NCBI GenBank assembly: GCA_011319805.1
Contig: SJRY01000212.1
Location: 1 to 64,000 of the forward strand
DNA length: 64,000 nucleotides
Direction: 5' to 3'
Origin: Macrocybe gigantea
Taxonomy: Eukaryota; Basidiomycota; Agaricomycetes; Agaricales; Callistosporiaceae
The notes beneath the pieces were generated by a model that worked only from the letters and a program-made list of their open reading frames with translations, was not told the DNA's origin and made no database searches. Within the stretch, counting starts at the first letter, position 1. Each line of letters begins with the position of its first letter. Shown here in pieces: positions 34,477-46,835 of the stretch. The position numbers and the translations under genes were made by a program.

Positions 34477-34487
34477 AGCTCGAAGCT
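34477..34487 (+). promoter_or_regulatory. Self-priming primer binding site of element A
   Basis: AGCTCGAAGCT begins 2 bp after the 5' LTR and is the exact reverse complement of 34379-34389 inside the same LTR. No TGG-type tRNA primer site is seen. In Tf1 of fission yeast the first 11 bases of the mRNA fold back on such a site and prime reverse transcription; the same geometry is present here. Confidence 0.6.
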
Positions 34488-35083
34488 AGCACTAGCGCAC
34501 CTCACTACTCTTCTTTCTCCACGCCCTTCCTTCATTGCCCGATGGCCTCGAGAGCCGTGCGACCAAAGGAACTTGCTATGTCATTATACCTCTTCTCCCT
34601 ACCAAAACTAACATTTCTACTTTCCACCACCACTCCCCACCCCGTGCCAACCTACATTCCAGTCTCTGTCAGAGGTCATTGCTCGTAGCACTTGGATGTG
34701 CGATAGGACTAAGAGTAACGTTGAGTCCGACTCTGTCTGAACCGAGCATCTAAAGGCTGTGCTGGGATAATCCTTGGAGAGTCCCACCGCGTGTTTGACT
34801 GGGTAGCATGTTGACCCAGACGTACCACAGCAAGAGAGACAGGAGGACTCAGACATGTGGATAGTCTCCGCCCCTCGACCACCTTTCAAACATGCCCTTG
34901 AAGATCATTGTCGGGAACGTGTATTGATCCGAAACGAGAAAGGAGTTGCCAGACTGCTGGAACTTCTGATGACGAAACCTTCCTTAACTGCTATTTGAGG
35001 CATCCCCATGGCCACAAGGATTTGAGCCGACCCATCCGCAGTTTAACAGGCACCTACCACCCTTTTCTCTGGATCCAACCGAA

Positions 35084-36322
35084 GTGGGAGTCGACGGTCG
35101 CGCGCTGCCCACACAGTACTATTCGACAAATCACATCACACACCAAACCCCTTTAACCTCGCACATCATAGAACTCATTGCCACTCTCTTCGCCTTTATC
35201 ACGATCATCCTTACCACCCTCTTCGCTGCCAACCCTCTTGCTTTAGCCTGGGGCACCCTCCGAAACAACCCACAACAGGCCGAACAGGTCCAGAACGTGA
35301 CTCGGACTCTGATCGACTCAATCAAAGAAGAACTAGACTTGGGCAAGAAGCCCAAGAGAATGAAATCGGAACCACTGGATCCATATAAAGGGGATCCTGG
35401 TTTGATCGGAAGCTGGCTTTGACGCATGGAAGTCTACTTTGACAAAGAGGAAATAACCAACAAGTGGGATATGATCACCTATGCATTGCAACGGATCACG
35501 GGAGGCAAAGCTGAACGAGCACAGAATTGGGCAGACTCCAAGCTACAAGAGTGGCTCGAGTTCAAAACGGAATTGAACGGTCGCAGACAGGAATTCGGAT
35601 TCCATTCCACCTACGATGACTGGGAACATGGACGCATCGTCACGCTGGCAACAGCTAACACCCCAGAGGTCAGAACGAACCCACTTGGACATTTACCACT
35701 GTTCAAGGACTGGGAAGACTTCAAGGCAGAAGCCAAGGAGTTCTTCATGACTATGGAGACATGGAACGATGTGATCATTCAGATTAAAGGACTGTCGCAG
35801 CACCGACAACTGGTCGAGGACTATATCGTTGAATTCCGGAGCTGGGCTCCCTTGACAGAATACAACAACATCGCCCTCATCGACATCTTTAAACATGGAC
35901 TCGACCAGGTGCTCGGACGATGCATTATCGAACTAGGAGGTGTCCACGAGGAAGACATCGACTGGTGGTATAAACGTGCGATGGAACTGGACTGGCAATA
36001 CCGCCAGGCCCAAAAGGAATTTGGAGTGAAGGAGCGATTCGCTCCCAAACAAACACAGAAACTGGCACAGGAGGCGACGGCACCTAAGGGGCAAACTCCG
36101 GCAGTAGCGACCAGTAATGCTCAAGGATGGCCTGACCCTGACGCCATGGACATCGACCAGATGAGGCGCGAAGGTCGCTGCTTCCAGTGCAGTGAGAAAG
36201 GACACATCGGATGCAACTGCCCGACGAACCCCCAGCCAAAATATGCTGCACGGAACATAGAAATGCAGGATGAGTCCACCACTACTGCTAAGATCGAAGA
36301 GCTGAAACAGGGTTTTCAATAG
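35084..36322 (+). pseudogene. gag: gag of element A, with in-frame stop
   Basis: Structural capsid/nucleocapsid frame of the retrotransposon. It starts at 35084. A hydrophobic stretch (IIELIATLFAFITIILTTLF) lies at residues 28-47, unusual for Gag. An in-frame TGA at 35420-35422 interrupts it. The capsid-like region follows (EVRTNPLGHLPLFKDWEDF, QHRQLVEDYIVEFRSWA), then a single CCHC zinc knuckle, CFQCSEKGHIGCNC, near 36180. It ends at TAG 36320. The 600 bp before it is leader. If the TGA is disregarded, upstream and downstream parts are in the same frame. Confidence 0.8.
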
Positions 36323-36660
36323 AGCTGGAAAGAAGCACCGCTTCACTGGCTGACTATGTATCATCGAGTATTAATATAAGAGACATTCCCGATCTTAAAG
36401 AATACTTTGAACGAGAAGGTGCACGAGAGTTCGGTCTCGTAAAAGGATACACCCTACCCTGGGTAGCTCAACAGATTTATTGGCAGGACGAGTCTAAGGC
36501 ATACACGATCCTTAAAGCATGGACAGATCAAACATGACAAAAGGACATCTCACTGGAAAAGCTTCATGAGATCAACCAGATGAATGATCACGATGCTCTC
36601 CACACATTGCTCGACCTCAGACAAAAACCATGATTTGTCAGAGGCAGCAATGGAAACCAG

Positions 36661-38213
36661 ATGGATGTACCCTTGACGATTACGACTCTGGATACTGGAC
36701 AGACATACAGCATAAAAGCCTTGCTCGATATGGGATGTACCGGATCTTGCATAGATCGGAAGCTCATCAAGAAAAAGGAAATCAATACAAAAAGATATCC
36801 GATTCCTATTCTAGTCCACAATGCAGACGAAACCCGTAACATGGCAGGTGATATATGTGAATATGTTGAACTAAGGGTCCGGGTCCAAGATCATGTCGAG
36901 CGAATGATCTTTTCAGTTACTGAACTCGGAAAAGGCCAGATCTTCATCGGTTACGAGTAGGTTAAGCATCACAACCCTCAGATCAATTGGAAGACAGAGA
37001 AGATCACTTTTGATCGATGCCCTGAAGAGTGTCAATGGATTGTCCAAAAAGGAAACCCCGAAGATGACGACACCTCTGTCGAGACAAATGAGGTAGACTT
37101 CGAACATGGAGAGAAACTCTTGATGATCAACATAAACCAAGAGTTCCATCTAAGGGCTTTCCAAACAACGGCTTCCAAACTGGCGGAAGCGACAGCAAAA
37201 GCGACAAAGGCTAAAACCTTTGAAGAGATCGTACTGGATGAATACCACTGTTTCAAGGATTCAGTGTTCGGAAAAGAGTCGTTCGACAAACTACCACTGT
37301 GATGACCTTGGGACCATGCAATCGAACTCATTCCAGGAGCCAAACTCCAGGATTGCAAGGTCTACCCCTTAACGCTGGACGAACAGAAGCAGTTGGATGC
37401 CCTTTTAGATGAAAATCTGAACACCGGACGAATTAGACTGTCGAAGTCACCAATGGCCTTGCCTTTCTTCTTTGTAAAAAAGAAGGATGGATCCCTATGA
37501 CCTGTACAGGATTATCGGAAGTTGAATGATATGACGATAAAGAACAAGTATCCACTCCCCTAATCCAAGAGTTAATCGACAAACTAAAGGGAGCGAAGTT
37601 CTTTACGAAACTTGACATCTGATGGGGATACAACAACGTCTGCATGGAAGAAGGCGATGAATGGAAAGCGGCATTTCGGACAAACCGGGGAATGTTCGAA
37701 CTCCTGGTCATGTTCTTCGGACTGATGAATTCACCGGCTACTTTCCAAACCATGATGAATACGATCTTTAAAGATGAAATCGATCAGGGACACGTAGTAA
37801 TCTACATGGATGACATTCTCATCTTCAACAAAGATTTGAATGAACACAGACGACTCGTTCAATGTGTGCTGGAAAAGCTAAAGAACAATAAGCTTTACCT
37901 GAAACCTGAGAAATGCTCATTTCATCAATTGGAAGTAGAGTACCTTGGAATGATCGTCTCAGAAAACGGCATTAAGATGGACCCCGTTAAAGTCGAAGGT
38001 GTCAAAGGATGGCCGAAACCCACCTGCAAAAGGGACGTTCAGCAATTTTTAGGCTTTTGCAACTTCTACCGATGCTTCATCAAGGGATTCGCAAAGATCG
38101 CGAAACCTTTGACGGAACTAACTGGAAAAGCCAACTGGACATGGGGAAAGGCCCAAGACAATGCATTTGACAGGTTAAAGAACTGGATCAGCTTAGTGCT
38201 GATCATTTCAATG
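36661..38213 (+). pseudogene. pol: Protease and reverse transcriptase part of element A pol, disrupted
   Basis: Aspartic protease remnant reads LLDMGCTGSCID where LLDSGATGS-type is expected, so its active-site motif is altered; FIGYE is followed by TAG instead of Trp. The RT region keeps VKKKDGS, DEWKAAFRTNRGMFE, FFGLMNSPATFQ and the catalytic YMDD (IYMDDILIF), but has stops at about 37300, 37498 and 37620 and a shift near 37560. The thumb/connection part (FLGFCNFYRCFIKGFAKIAK) continues to 38213, where element B is inserted. The reading frame resumes at 44705. Confidence 0.85.
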
Positions 38214-38531
38214 TGTTACAGACGCTGCCCAAAAGGACTATTCAATTTCTTATCTTATCTCTCCCCATCTCTTATTCCCCATCACACTGCGCAGTGCGCA
38301 GCCATCGAGTCATTCCACTTCCCTAGTCACTCCGAGTCATCTCCTCCTTAGTCTTACTCATCCGCAGTCCACAGCATTTGCGCAGTTCGTGGTCCGTGCT
38401 CGAGTACTGTAACGTATATAAGGACTCCCAGATGTACCAGTAGTGCTAGGCTTAATATTCCATTTGCCATCGTCTTAAACCACTCTCGCACTTAGTCTGC
38501 CCGAGTCCTTTAAGATTCGTCTAGCCTAACA
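38214..38531 (+). repeat. 5' LTR of element B
   Basis: 318 bp, TG...CA ended. TATATAA at 38415-38421 precedes AGGCTTAATAT (38448-38458) by 33 bp. The near-identical 3' LTR is at 44386-44704, and a solo copy in inverse orientation is at 54056-54375. Confidence 0.95.
38415..38421 (+). promoter_or_regulatory. TATA box in 5' LTR of element B
   Basis: TATATAA, 33 bp upstream of the segment complementary to the primer site, matching the spacing in element A. Confidence 0.65.
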
Positions 38532-38533
38532 AG

Positions 38534-38544
38534 ATATTAAGCCT
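38534..38544 (+). promoter_or_regulatory. Self-priming primer binding site of element B
   Basis: ATATTAAGCCT starts 2 bp after the 5' LTR and is the exact reverse complement of AGGCTTAATAT at 38448-38458. The length (11) and offset (2 bp) are the same as in element A although the bases differ, which supports a self-primed Tf1/sushi-type mechanism. Confidence 0.7.
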
Positions 38545-38687
38545 CGTCGAGACTCGCTCAGACTCACACACACACCACGTCACGCTTTATCAAAGACCTG
38601 ATCAACATTCGACGACAAGCAGTCGCCGACCCAGCAAGCACTAGCACAAGCGACGAGAGCACCTGGCTCAGAGAAGTAGATCACACA

Positions 38688-40288
38688 TTGCAGTCCACGC
38701 CATTCGCAGAGACAGTCCACGCCAACCGCAGAGACACTAGCAATTCGAACAAACGAAAGAGGGAGCGTACGCCTACACCAAGTAGCGACGAAGAAGAACA
38801 GGCATTCCTGAGAGAGTTTGCCTTCACCACTACAGACGAACCCACTGAAATTTTCAGTGACGGAGCAGCACAACTCATCACAGAACTCTTACTAGAAGGA
38901 GAATACGGGATAAGCCTAGAAGAGCTGTGGTCAGACCAGAATCTTCCTGCCGAAGAAGAGGATGAACCGATCCGCAAGAAGACAAGAGAGGAACGAACAC
39001 AAGCCCGAAACTTCAGACAACAGCAGATTGAAAACTACAATCGCCGGGTACAAGAAGAGGACATACTAATACAGAGAGGACACGACGCACAGAGCGTACG
39101 ACAGAATCAACGAGAGCGACACCAAAGTCAGGGGCACATAGGAACGAAATTACCAAACCCCTTCAGAAGACCGACTCGCCGAAGTACAGCATAAGAAGGA
39201 AATTGCACCACCGTGGTGAAAGTAAGCGACAACGACTGGAATGAATACTATCGGTGGAGGGAGCGAAAGAGACTACCAAAGACAGATGGACCAACCGCCG
39301 CAGAGTGGGCCGATTTTGAACAGGCCTGTAGAATCGCAGGAATCGACCTAGATTACTGGAAAGAACAGAGAGAAGAACGAAGACAAAAGCAGATTCAAGA
39401 CAGCAGACCCAAGCACAACAGGCCCAAGTACAGGAAGACCAAGACCAAAACAACGACGAAGAGATTCCGCAGACAATGATGACAGAATACAAGGGAATTA
39501 TCGCCGATCCGAAATCCTTCACAGGAGATCGAACAGCTTTCGACATTTGGTGGAGGAAGATGAAACTCTACATAACTGCACACGGAGACCTCACCGATGT
39601 ACAGAGGATTGGAGCAGTACTATCCAGGATGACCGACGGACCAGGAGCCCACTGGGCGTCAAAGAAAATTGACACCACGACTAATCAAAGCACATGGGCC
39701 GATTTCGTGACCGAAATAGAAACACGATTCAGCAATGTCATGTCACCATCGCAAGCAGGAAGCAAACTATTCAACATCAGACAGGGAAACCGACCCATTG
39801 ACGAATTCCTAGATGAATTCATAGACCTCGCAGGAAAAGCGGGAATGACAGGAACAGCGCCTCGCTTCCTACTCGAGAAGAGTTTAAACTGGAGGACAGC
39901 AGAAGCCGTACACTCGATCTCTGTACTTCCAACAGATGGAGACGAATACATCAAGACAGTTCGAGCGATCGGGCGAAACATCGATGAACATAGGAATGTA
40001 ATGAGGGGAGAGTTCACAAACAACCAACGCAAACCTGGAAACCCGAGCCGAGGAGCAGGACAAGCCATGGAAGTTGACAAAGTACGAAGCAACAATTGCT
40101 TCAATTGCAATAAGCCAGGACACCTTTCACGAAACTGTCCGGAACCACGAAAAGGAGTAGCAAACATCACATGTTTCAATTGTGGCTTGAAAGGACATTA
40201 CGCACGAAACTGCAAGAAAAGAAGAAGGGAAAATCTGAGTCAGAGAAGTGAAAGAAGAAGGAGAAGAAGACGAAGAAGACAAGGATGA
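38688..40288 (+). pseudogene. gag: gag of element B, frameshifted
   Basis: An N-terminal charged region (38688-39194, Glu/Arg/Gln-rich, KRKRERTPTPSSDEEEQAF) is followed by a second frame from 39213 and the main capsid frame from 39476 (DPKSFTGDRTAFDIWWRKM, GNRPIDEFLDEFIDLAGKAG). The capsid frame extends upstream as a Gln/Glu-rich stretch, so a one-base shift near 39370-39400 explains the split. Two CCHC knuckles near 40095-40210, CFNCNKPGHLSRNC and CFNCGLKGHYARNC, are intact. The region ends in a basic Arg run. The N-terminal charged piece could be a separate protein, but its position fits Gag. Confidence 0.75.
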
Positions 40289-40479
40289 AGAAAGCTCTGA
40301 CAAAGAGGGTTTTGTCGAAGGGTCCGACTAAGAGGTGCTAAATCGCGACCCATACAGCTGAAACAGACTCGCTTCGATACCGGATGTAGATCATCCGTAC
40401 TCTGAAATACACCATTCCTGCAAAGCGACCTGAAGCACCAAGAAGAACCATCCGAGGTGATAGACCACCTAAAAGAAAA

Positions 40480-43400
40480 GAACTCGCAGTACCAGCGAAG
40501 ATACGAACGCGAAAAGGAATAGCAACGATAACACCAGAAGTCGACAGCGGAGCAGACAGGACCTGCATCAATACCGCCATAGTAGAAAAAACAGGACTAA
40601 AGACACGACGAATCAAGAAGATTCAAATCATAAACGCAGATGGATCACCCAACCGCCAGAAAACAGCAGATCGAGTAGCGGAAGTCCACATTGACATTAA
40701 AGGACACAAAGAGCACATGGAAGCCATCGTACTCGACATCGGGAAAACCGACATGTTACTAGGACATGACTGGCTTGTCTATCACAACCCAACGATCAAA
40801 TGGAGGACAGGAGAGATTGTCTTTAACAGATGCCCCAAACATGCAAGATAAACCACCAAACGATCAAAATACAGAAAGTGGCCGAACAAGCGAAAACCAC
40901 AGCCAGCGACAGGATGGGAACTCAAATACCCCCATATTTGACGAGATTCAAACACCTCTTTAAAGAGAAAAACTTCGATCGTTTACCAGACCACAAGGAG
41001 TGGGACCACGAAATAAACTTGACAAAAGACGCACCAAAGACGATACCGAGCAAGATCTACCTGATGACACAAAAGGAACTAGAGGAGCTAGATACCTTCG
41101 TCGAAGAAGGATTAAGAACAGGGAAGATACGCCCTCAAAATCACCCTACGCAGCACCCTGCTTCTTTCGAAATAAGAAGGATGGCAGCAAACGACTCATC
41201 CAAGACTATCGAGAAATAAACAAATACACAGTCAAGGACAAGTTCCCACTACCACGTATCAGCGAGCTCCTCGATGTGTTACAAGGAGCAAAATATTTCA
41301 ATAAGATTGACATTATCTGGGGATACAATAACGTACGCATCCGAAAAGGGGATGAATGGAAGGCGGCCTTCCTAACAGCAAGAGGACTCTTCGAACCGAC
41401 AGTCATGTACTTTGGACAATGCAACGCACCAGGCACCTTTAGCCGGATGATGGCAAACCTCTTCCAAGACCAAATATGGAGAAGAGTATGCATAATCTAT
41501 ATGGACGACATCATAATCATCGGACGAACACGAGAGGAACTCCAAAAGAACACAATAAAATCATGGAGATACTGAACAAGAACGACTTATTCATCAAAGG
41601 ACCAAAATGTGTCTGGGAATCATCAAAAGTCCCAGTACTAGGGTATATCATAGGAGAAGGGAAGGTAGAAATGGAACCGGAGAAAATCACAGCCGTACAA
41701 TCTGGCCAACCCCAAAAACGAAGAAAGAACTACAGAAGTTCTTGGGATTCACAAACTTTTACCGACGATTCATCAAAGGATATGCAAAGGTTGCTAAACC
41801 TTTAACGGAGCTGACTGGAAACAAGACATTCCAATGGACAGACAAGCAGCAAGACGCTTTCAAAGAATTAATTCGACATATAACCTCGGCACCCATCCTA
41901 GCACTACCACAAACAGAAGGAAAATTCCGAGTTGAAACGGATGCCTCAGGATATGCCATCGGAGCGGTACTATCACAACAGCAGAAAGGACTGTGGCACC
42001 CAATCGCCTTTATTTCAAGATGCATGACTGCAGCAGAACAGAACTACGAAATCTATGACAAAGAACTGCTCGCAATAATGGTGGCACTGAAGACATGGAG
42101 ACAATACCTCCTAGAAGCTCGAGAGAAGTTCGAAATATTGACGGATCACAAGAACCTATCATACTTCCGAAAACCGCAGCGACTCAATTCGAGACAGATT
42201 GGCTGGTACCTGAAATTACAAGAATACGACTACGAACTACGACACGTACCAGGAAAAGCGAACGGAAAAGCGGACGTCTTATCACGGATGGCAGGATATG
42301 AAGAAAACCTAGCAGAAAAGGACGACATACAAATGATCAAAGAAGCCGCATTCATCCGACATCTGGAAGAGAATAATGAACGAGATTTCGAATTTATGAT
42401 GTTCGAGGATGAACACCTGCAAAGAGGGGGAGCAGAAAATAATGAAACAATACAGACAAGAGGGATCACGATGATCGAATCCCCAAGAATAGAACAAATT
42501 CGACAATGCACACGAAGAGAAACGATTGTAACAACAGGACTGAAGGAAAAACCGCACTGGTTCACAGAGGAAGACCACATCGTATACGCAGGAGGGAAAA
42601 TCTACATCCCCCCAGACAACAAACTAAAGGAAGACATCATGTTTGAACGCCATGACACTCCCATTGGAGGGCATCCAGGACAATATCGCATGCACGAACT
42701 CATAAACCGCACCTACTGGTGGCCATCAATGCTAACGGACATCAAAAAATATGTTAATGGATGCGAAACATGTCAAAGAGACAAAATCATTCGACAAAAG
42801 AAACATGTGCCACTACACCCGCATGAGATTCCGCAACAACCATGGGAAGATATTGGAGTAGATCTCATAGGACTGCTACCCAACTCGAACGGCTTTAATG
42901 CCATCGCCGCAGTCACAGACCGCCTGACCAAGATGATCCACCTGATTCCCACAAACACTGAACTCACAGCAGAAGGCCTCACACGGCTATACCGAGACAA
43001 TGTGTGGCGACTTCATGGAATTCCACGAAAGATCATCAGCGACCGAGGACCCCAATTTGCAGCACGATTCATGACAGCGCTTCTAAGACTGCTTGGAACA
43101 AAGCAAAACCTATCAACGGCCTATCATCCACAGACAGATGGACAGGCGGAACGATCCCATCAGGAGACGGAAGCCTTCCTCAGAAGCTTCACGAACAACC
43201 TACAGGACGATTGGGCAGAATGGATAGCAATCGCAGAGTATCAATACAATGACAAAACACACCAGGGAACGAAGGAAACGCCATTCTACCTCAACTACGG
43301 GATGCACCCCTGGAAGGGAGAACCACAGACAGCAGAAGGGAACAATCCCGCAGCAAAGAACTTCATCGAAAAAATGGACCAAATGCGGAAAGAAGCAAAT

Positions 43401-43952
43401 GCTGCGCTGCAGTATGCGCAGACACAGGCCAAAGACAATTATGATGCGAGACGAAAATCGGCCCGTGAATACAAGAAAGGAGATAGGGTATGGCTCGAAG
43501 CCACCAATATCACAGTCAATCGACCATCAAAGAAGTTATCGGCACTCTGATACGGACCGTTCAAGGTGATCGAGAAGAAAGGCGCCTCAGCATATCGCCT
43601 AGAACTCCCAGCATCATGGCAGCTGATACACCCTGTGTTCAACGAAATGCTACTCACACCCTACAAAGGACCCCGTTTCAAGATACAAGAGCGACCATCA
43701 CTGCCACCCCCTGAAATCATAAATGATGAAGAAGAGTACGAGGTAGAAGAAATTCTAAAAAGAAAGAAACAAGGAAGAGGAACACTATTCCTGGTCAAAT
43801 GGAAAGGGTACGGGCACGAGGAAAACACATGGATCAAAGAGAAGGAACTGGGAAATGTGCAGCAAGCTCTGGACCATTTCCTAAAAAAGACTACGAACCA
43901 GGATAAAAGGACCATGATTAGAGGAAAGAAGACCAAAAATCGCACATCATGA
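40480..43952 (+). pseudogene. pol: pol of element B (protease, RT, RNase H, integrase, chromodomain), frameshifted
   Basis: Protease carries DSGADRTCI near 40550 and LLGHDWLVYHNP. RT carries PLPRISELLDVLQGAKYF and catalytic YMDD (IIYMDDIIIIG) near 41500. Shifts near 41200 and 41570 break the RT. From 41607 one long frame of 647 residues covers the RT connection (FLGFTNFYRRFIKGYAKVAK), RNase H (VETDASGYAIGAVLSQ), and integrase with HHCC (GHPGQYRMHELINRTYWW) and the DDE residues in GVDLIGLLP, IISDRGPQF and DGQAERSHQE. A TGA at 43548 interrupts it. The C-terminal chromodomain (YEVEEILKRKKQGRGTLFLV, KWKGYGHEENTWI) ends at 43952. Confidence 0.88.
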
Positions 43953-44347
43953 CCACCAACGCCCCCATCAGCATCGACAGCAGCGAGGACAGCCGCGCAC
44001 CTACCCCCAACCGCCCCAGCGACCTTGAGAATCTGGCAAGGATTCTCAATGCTAGCGACTACATGGACCCCCTCGCCATCACACTCGGCGCATATCTGCG
44101 CTATGTTATGACCATCCGCACACACCTTTGAACTGGACGAACCCCCGATGGGACCGGTCCCACAGCAGCTGAACGTATCGCGCTTCGCGAGGCAATGGAA
44201 ATGCTTCGCACAGAGAACCGGCGACTTAAACTCCTCGCCACCATGCTCCACCACATCCGCTCCTATAACGAAGAGCTCATTCATACGTGGGCCCCGCATG
44301 CCGCAACCGCCTGGGAGACCAATAATGGGTGGGGACAGCTGGACTAA
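43949..44347 (+). pseudogene. Accessory third ORF of element B, interrupted by TGA
   Basis: A frame starting MTTNAPISIDSSEDSRAPTP overlaps the pol stop by four bases. It continues LARILNASDYMDPLAITLGA and meets a TGA at 44129-44131. The same frame resumes with AERIALREAMEMLRTENRRL and ends WGQLD at TAA 44345. In total 132 codons. The second half looks like an amphipathic coiled coil. No such ORF is present at the corresponding place in element A. Function unknown; conservation in related elements, if found, would show that it is a real gene. Confidence 0.55.
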
Positions 44348-44385
44348 GGTCTTTTCGCGAGGACGCGAATCTAAAGAGAGGGTGA

Positions 44386-44704
44386 TGTTACAGACGCCGC
44401 CCAAAAGGACTATTCAATTTCTTATCTTATCTCTCCCCCATCTCTTATTCCCCATCACACTGCGCAGTGCGCAGCCATCGAGTCATTCCACTTTCCTAGT
44501 CACTCCGAGTCATCTCCTCCTTAGTCTTACTCATCCGCAGTCCACAGCATTTGCGCAGTTCGTGGTCCGTGCTCGAGTACTGTAACGTATATAAGGACTC
44601 CCAGATGTACCAGTAGCGCTAGGCTTAATATTCCATTTGCCATCATCTTAAACCACTCTCGCACTTAGTCTGCCCGAGTCCTTTAAGATTCGTCTAGCCT
44701 AACA
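44386..44704 (+). repeat. 3' LTR of element B
   Basis: 319 bp; about four transitions and one extra C relative to the 5' LTR. Preceded by a purine-rich stretch (AAAGAGAGGGTGA) that can serve as polypurine tract. Confidence 0.95.
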
Positions 44705-46546
44705 CAATGCCCTGAGATGATGGAAAATTCTGAATGGAAGTCGATGCCTTGAACTATGCAATCGGAGGCATCCTTTCACAGGAACAATCCAACGGTACTT
44801 GGAGACTGGTGGCCTTTATGTCAAAGTCATTAAACCCGATGGAACGGAATTACGAGATCTTCGGAACTTCAGGACTATGATTTCATTCTAGAACATAAAT
44901 CCGGGAAATCGATGACAAAGGCAGACAGTCTGTCGAGATGACCAGACCATGAGAAGGGGGAGAATGATAATGAAAATGTTGTACTCCTAAAACCAGAGAT
45001 TTTTTGCTGAATTTTCATGGCAAAGATCACACCGATGCCAGAATTTCAGGACATTCTGGACCAGATCAAACGGGCTTGGAAACAAAGAGAACCCGAAGTC
45101 CAGAAATGTCTTGACGAAGGTGAACACAGCTGGGAGGAAAACGACTGAATCATTACATGGCTAAAACGGTACTACGTTTCCAAGAGCTAAAAGATAAGGG
45201 AACGGATCATCGAAATCCATCACTTGGATCAGATCTCGGGACATCCAGGACAGACAAAGATGCACGAGCTAATCACGCATAACTTCTGGTGGCCCAAAAT
45301 GATGAACGACATCAAGGCATATGTCAAAGGATGTGACAAATGCCAATGGATGAAGATCATCAGAGATCAGAAACATGCCCCGCTTCATCCGAATGAAGTG
45401 CCAAAGGAACCATGGGAGATCATATCTGTAGATCTCATTGGACCTCTTTCCAAATCTCAAGGGTTTAACGGCATAATGGTGACGGTAGATCGGTTCACAA
45501 AAGGAGCCAAATTCATACCAGTCAATATGGAAATCACGGCAGAAGGAGTCGCTCGCAATCTACGTGACACCATATTCTCGAGTTACGGACTCCTGAAAAA
45601 AGTTATCAGCGATAGAGGAGGACAATTTGTCTCCGCATTCATGACAGACCTCTATGTGCTTTTGGGAGTCAAAGGAGCCCCTTTGATGCTGTATCATCCA
45701 CAGACCAACAGACAAACGGAACGAGTCAATCAGGAACTCAAGCAATACCTGAAACTCTTTGTGAATTATCGGCAAACTGACTGGGCGGACTGGCTACCGA
45801 TGGCCGAATTTTCCTATAACAATCGAATACACTTGGCGACTGGATACTCCCCATTCTATCTGAACCACGGGTGACATCCGTACACTGGAAAAGAACCTCT
45901 GAAGCATAATGCCAAATTGCAGACTGCTGAGGAATTCGCCGAGATGATGAAGGAAATTCGGACTAAGGCCGAAACCTCTCTGTTAAAAGCCACAGAAACG
46001 ATGAAACGGACTTACGACCGAAAACAGAAACCCGCCCGAGAGTACCATGAGGGCGATCAAGTCTGGCTGGAAGGAACAAATATCACCACCAACTGGCCGA
46101 CTGATAAGCTCAACGACAAGCAGTTTGGTCCTTTCAAAGTCAAACAGCAAATCGGAGAATCGGCATATGAACTCGAATTACTGGAACACTGGAGGATTCA
46201 CCCCATCTGAAATGAGTCTGAACTCACCCCGTACACGGCACCGGCGTTTCCACAACAAAAAGCGGTCACAATTCTTAAATGACCTCCTCCCATCATTGTG
46301 GAAGGAGAGAAACGATATGAAGTGGAAGCTGTAATAAATTCTCGATGGAACAGAGGAAAGTTACAGTATAGAGTACATTGGAAGGGATACCCCCTTGAGG
46401 ACGCTACTTGGGAACCCACCGAAAACATCAACAAAGATATGCTGAATGCGGTCACGAAATTTCATCGTGAGAATCCCAAGGCACCATCCCTGGAAAAAGG
46501 ACAGCATCAGCTACCACCGCGACCTGCACCGAAGAAAGTAATATGC
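44705..46546 (+). pseudogene. pol: RNase H, integrase and chromodomain part of element A pol, disrupted
   Basis: The frame interrupted at 38213 resumes with an RNase H remnant (ALNYAIGGILSQEQS) broken by stops. The integrase frame 45224-45874 is well kept: zinc-binding part GHPGQTKMHELITHNFWW and CDKCQ, catalytic Asp in SVDLIGPLS and VISDRGGQF, Glu in TERVNQELKQY. A TGA at 45872 and others near 46208 and 46278 interrupt the C-terminal part. The chromodomain is readable near 46310-46440 (YEVEAVINSRWNRGKLQYRV, HWKGYPLEDATWEP). Confidence 0.88.
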
Positions 46547-46835
46547 ATCTGACTCCATCAATCCCAATCACTGAAGGTCCTCTTTGACCACACGGCTAAT
46601 GAAGTCTGGGTCTGTTCACATGGTCAACAAATGAAGACACTCCCGAAGAAAAAGACCCTTACCAGCTGGATGACGGACCTGAAGGAAGTTGAAGACCGCT
46701 TGGACACCGCTTGGCAGGTGTGGCAACAATGATGGAACCAAAAAATCATAGGTGAGGACAAGCGTGAGGAGAACTAGAAGGATGATGATGAAGAAGAACA
46801 TGATTGTGAGGACGCAATCCTTAAGAGGGGAGTAA

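Larger units (their letters stand above)
38214..44704 (+). mobile_element. Element B: Ty3/Gypsy chromovirus nested inside element A
   Basis: 6,491 bp element with 318/319 bp LTRs (TGTTAC ... CTAACA) and perfect target duplications CAATG at 38209-38213 and 44705-44709. Gene order is gag with two zinc knuckles, protease, RT, RNase H, integrase, chromodomain, then an extra small ORF. LTRs differ by about four transitions and one indel, so it is younger than element A. It still carries several frameshifts within gag and at the start of pol, so the copy is probably not autonomous as read. Confidence 0.95.

Noticed and set aside
38190..38213. Loss of element A pol by deletion at 38213.
   Set aside because: The CAATG duplication and resumption of the RNase H reading at 44705 show insertion of element B instead.
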